Part shown: piece by piece, positions 31,999-33,814 of the stretch
How the letters are laid out: each line of letters starts with the position of its first letter
How positions within the stretch are numbered: the first letter of the stretch is position 1
Position numbers and translations under genes: made by a program
NCBI GenBank assembly: GCA_017994055.1
Contig: JAGOLL010000021.1
Span: 1 to 33,814 of the forward strand
Length of the DNA: 33,814 nt
Reading direction: 5' to 3'
DNA from: Methanothrix sp.
GTDB taxonomy: Archaea > Halobacteriota > Methanosarcinia > Methanotrichales > Methanotrichaceae
The notes under the pieces: model-generated
Told to the model about the DNA's origin: nothing
Databases searched by the model: none
What the model saw: the letters and a program-made list of their open reading frames with translations, nothing else

Positions 31999-33594
31999 AT
32001 GAGATTATGCAAACCATTAATGGTATTGATTTTCGTCATGGCAATCCTGATTACATCATCCATGGCCGTCCAAACTGTGACTTATACCTCTGAACTGCCC
32101 CCAGAGACTGTCGGAACCTGGACCAAGTATCACACCCTGCCTTATTTCGATCAGAATCTGGGGAATCTGATCGCTGTGGATTTCACTGCATCGCTAAATG
32201 CCACTGTTGATGGAGCGGCGGAGAATAAGGCCCCATCGCCGGTGAATGGTGCCTATATTGCTGCTGATGCCGATATGTACGTTGATATGATCAATGGGGA
32301 CAGACTTTCTTTGGTGGTGAACCTGGAAACTGCCCCAACAGATCTCACTGCATATGATGGCTCCGTTGATTATCAGGGAACTTCTGCTTTTAGCGCAAGT
32401 GATGCTGATGACACGCAGGGCGCCATATCTTATACTGATCCTATAACGGTGGCCGACTATATAGGCATAGGGACATTCGATCTCGAAGCAGTTGCCACTG
32501 CCGCTTCATATGTAGTAGGTGGCGGAAACTTTGCTTCAATGATCACCACATATGCCTGGTCCAACGCCAGCATCACTTATACCTATGACGATTTGCACTG
32601 CCTCTCCGGCTACAAGATAGACAACTGCACCGGGCAGCCACTCTCCGGCTGGACCATCACAGTAAACAACTCCACAGATACCTGGTCCAACGATACCGAT
32701 GCCGATGGCTTCTGGGAGATCTGTAATCTGGAGGATGGCACCTATACCGTTTGCGAGGTTCTGAAGCCCGGCTGGACCCAGATCGCGCCTGATAGCTGCC
32801 ATACCGCGACCCTGGACGGAGCCAATATAACCGATATCAACTTCACCAATCAAGCGCTCTACTGCATCAGCGGCTACAAGATCAACAGCAGCTCTGGAGC
32901 AGGCCTGCACGGCTGGAATATCACCCTCACCAACGCCAGCGGCTCAGTGATGAAGCAAACAGGCCCTGATGGCAGATACGAGTTCTGCAATTTGCTGCCT
33001 GGAGGCTATTCCGTCTGCGAGGAGCTGAAGGATGGCTGGAAAAACATCACTCCGACCTGCATCTCTGTTCCTCTGGGCTGCAACGACTCGAATGACAACA
33101 ACTTCACGAATGTTCCTGGAAGAGAAAAGGCCTGCAATACATTTTGGGCAAACTGGAATGGCGAGGGAACCTGCTTAATTCCTGACTGTTCAAGCAATTG
33201 GGGATGGTATCTGAAGCCCTCAATCGCTGATCTCAAGGCAGGAATCAGCAGCGACATATGGGCTGGAGCCGCCGATTGCAGCCTGAAGAAGGGCTACAAT
33301 GTGGGCACAGTGACTGTAAGACTTGACAGTACCGGAAGGATCGTCATCTTGCACCTTGATATAACAGGCGTCAATGACGACTGCGATATGGATGGATGGC
33401 ATCTTTGGATCAGCGATAGCTCATTATGCCCGCACAAGGGATTCAGCAAATGGATCAAAGGAACCGCCGAGGATATTCAAATAGATCTTAAAAAGGAATT
33501 GAAAGATCAGAATGGAGATGGCAGCGTATTTCTCGCCGTCCATGGGGTTGCATGCTGCGATAAATGCGGGACCGAAGAGTGCACATTTCATTGA
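31999..33594 (+). CDS. Exported choice-of-anchor/SdrD-CnaB surface protein
   Basis: 531 residues. A signal peptide (about 1-23, LMVLIFVMAILITSSMA) leads to a choice-of-anchor-like beta domain (about 24-195; TVTYTSELPPETVGTWTKYH, LPYFDQNLGNLIAVDFTASL, YAWSNASITYTYDD). Two CnaB/SdrD-type beta-sandwich repeats follow (about 199-290 and 291-375), each with CLSGYKI or CISGYKI, a GW-x-ITV/ITL strand, DADGFWEICNL or GPDGRYEFCNL, and the YTVCEVLKPGW or YSVCEELKDGW motif. The C-terminal 155 residues are Cys-rich (ACNTFWANWNGEGTC, then CCDKCGTEEC) and of unknown type. The protein has no visible C-terminal anchor. It probably sits at the cell surface, with disulfides that the thiol-exchange gene elsewhere in the window might serve (inference). 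Confidence 0.85.
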   Translation: MRLCKPLMVLIFVMAILITSSMAVQTVTYTSELPPETVGTWTKYHTLPYFDQNLGNLIAVDFTASLNATVDGAAENKAPSPVNGAYIAADADMYVDMINGDRLSLVVNLETAPTDLTAYDGSVDYQGTSAFSASDADDTQGAISYTDPITVADYIGIGTFDLEAVATAASYVVGGGNFASMITTYAWSNASITYTYDDLHCLSGYKIDNCTGQPLSGWTITVNNSTDTWSNDTDADGFWEICNLEDGTYTVCEVLKPGWTQIAPDSCHTATLDGANITDINFTNQALYCISGYKINSSSGAGLHGWNITLTNASGSVMKQTGPDGRYEFCNLLPGGYSVCEELKDGWKNITPTCISVPLGCNDSNDNNFTNVPGREKACNTFWANWNGEGTCLIPDCSSNWGWYLKPSIADLKAGISSDIWAGAADCSLKKGYNVGTVTVRLDSTGRIVILHLDITGVNDDCDMDGWHLWISDSSLCPHKGFSKWIKGTAEDIQIDLKKELKDQNGDGSVFLAVHGVACCDKCGTEECTFH

Positions 33595-33617
33595 GCCGAC
33601 GCCCCGAAATCTGGCCG

Positions 33618-33651
33618 TCCTCCCGCAGTGGGAGGATGACAATCCATTTTT
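33618..33651 (+). terminator. Hairpin terminator after the CnaB-domain gene
   Basis: TCCTCCC-GCAGT-GGGAGGA forms a 7-bp stem (33618-33636), followed about 10 bases later by a five-T run. It lies 24 bases after the stop codon. Confidence 0.6.
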
Positions 33652-33814
33652 CTATTTAAGGACATTGATCTGGCAGTTCATCCATTAAGCGATCCAAGTT
33701 TCTATTAAAATAGATATTCCTCAATCACAAATTCTCACAATTTTTAGAATTATCTATGAATTGCTTAAAATCAGCAATTTTCCTAAACGAAAGAAATTTA
33801 AGCTAAACAGAATG

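Overview
The window looks like the chromosome of a methanogenic archaeon of the Methanosarcinales/Methanotrichales group, with Methanothrix (Methanosaeta) as the best guess. The support is a TATA-binding protein with a Methanosarcina-like N terminus, an archaeal Trm1, a fused Fae-Hps enzyme, a tRNA-Ser without encoded CCA, archaeal box A promoters, several TTG/GTG starts, and many secreted beta-helix, DUF11 and SdrD-like surface proteins. The genus is inference. I see no insertion sequence, CRISPR array, rRNA or prophage.

Layout. 1-4.7 kb (+): CBS-domain protein, tRNA-Ser(GCT), a single-domain PurH (AICAR formyltransferase without the IMP cyclohydrolase half), a NosD-like exported beta-helix protein, and Trm1. 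4.85-7.6 kb: a small membrane protein convergent with a TraB-family/M50-CBS membrane protein pair. 7.85-14.1 kb (-): a probable five-gene run of NosD-like protein, two secreted tandem rhodaneses (4-nt overlap), a secreted subtilase and a class II aldolase. 14.2-17.3 kb (+): a secreted DNRLRE-like protein, a thioredoxin-CcdA membrane fusion behind a coupled 12-codon minicistron, and Fae-Hps. 17.6-21.7 kb: AT-rich accessory genes (DUF3467 protein, coiled-coil membrane protein, putative HEPN-like protein) around a membrane-anchored alkaline-phosphatase-superfamily protein, then a stand-alone response regulator. 21.7-24.3 kb (-): a B-family DNA polymerase with degraded polymerase and exonuclease motifs and a small basic protein, with a 44-codon ORF divergent from the polymerase. 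24.3-28.7 kb (-): one giant lamin-tail/DUF11 surface protein that appears split by a +1 frameshift. 29-33.6 kb (+): TBP behind an array of TATA-like elements, a secreted pentapeptide-repeat protein, and a choice-of-anchor/CnaB surface protein with a structured leader and a coupled mini-ORF.

Most of the window serves the cell surface: about ten exported proteins plus a secreted protease, secreted CxxC rhodaneses and a membrane thiol-disulfide relay (Trx-CcdA). A plausible but untested reading is that the rhodaneses and Trx-CcdA handle thiol or sulfur chemistry outside the membrane. Housekeeping genes (purH, trm1, tbp, fae-hps) are interspersed. The items most worth following are the cysteine-relocated rhodaneses, the doubly inactivated polymerase, the split DUF11 gene, the coupled minicistrons and the HEPN-like gene behind direct repeats.
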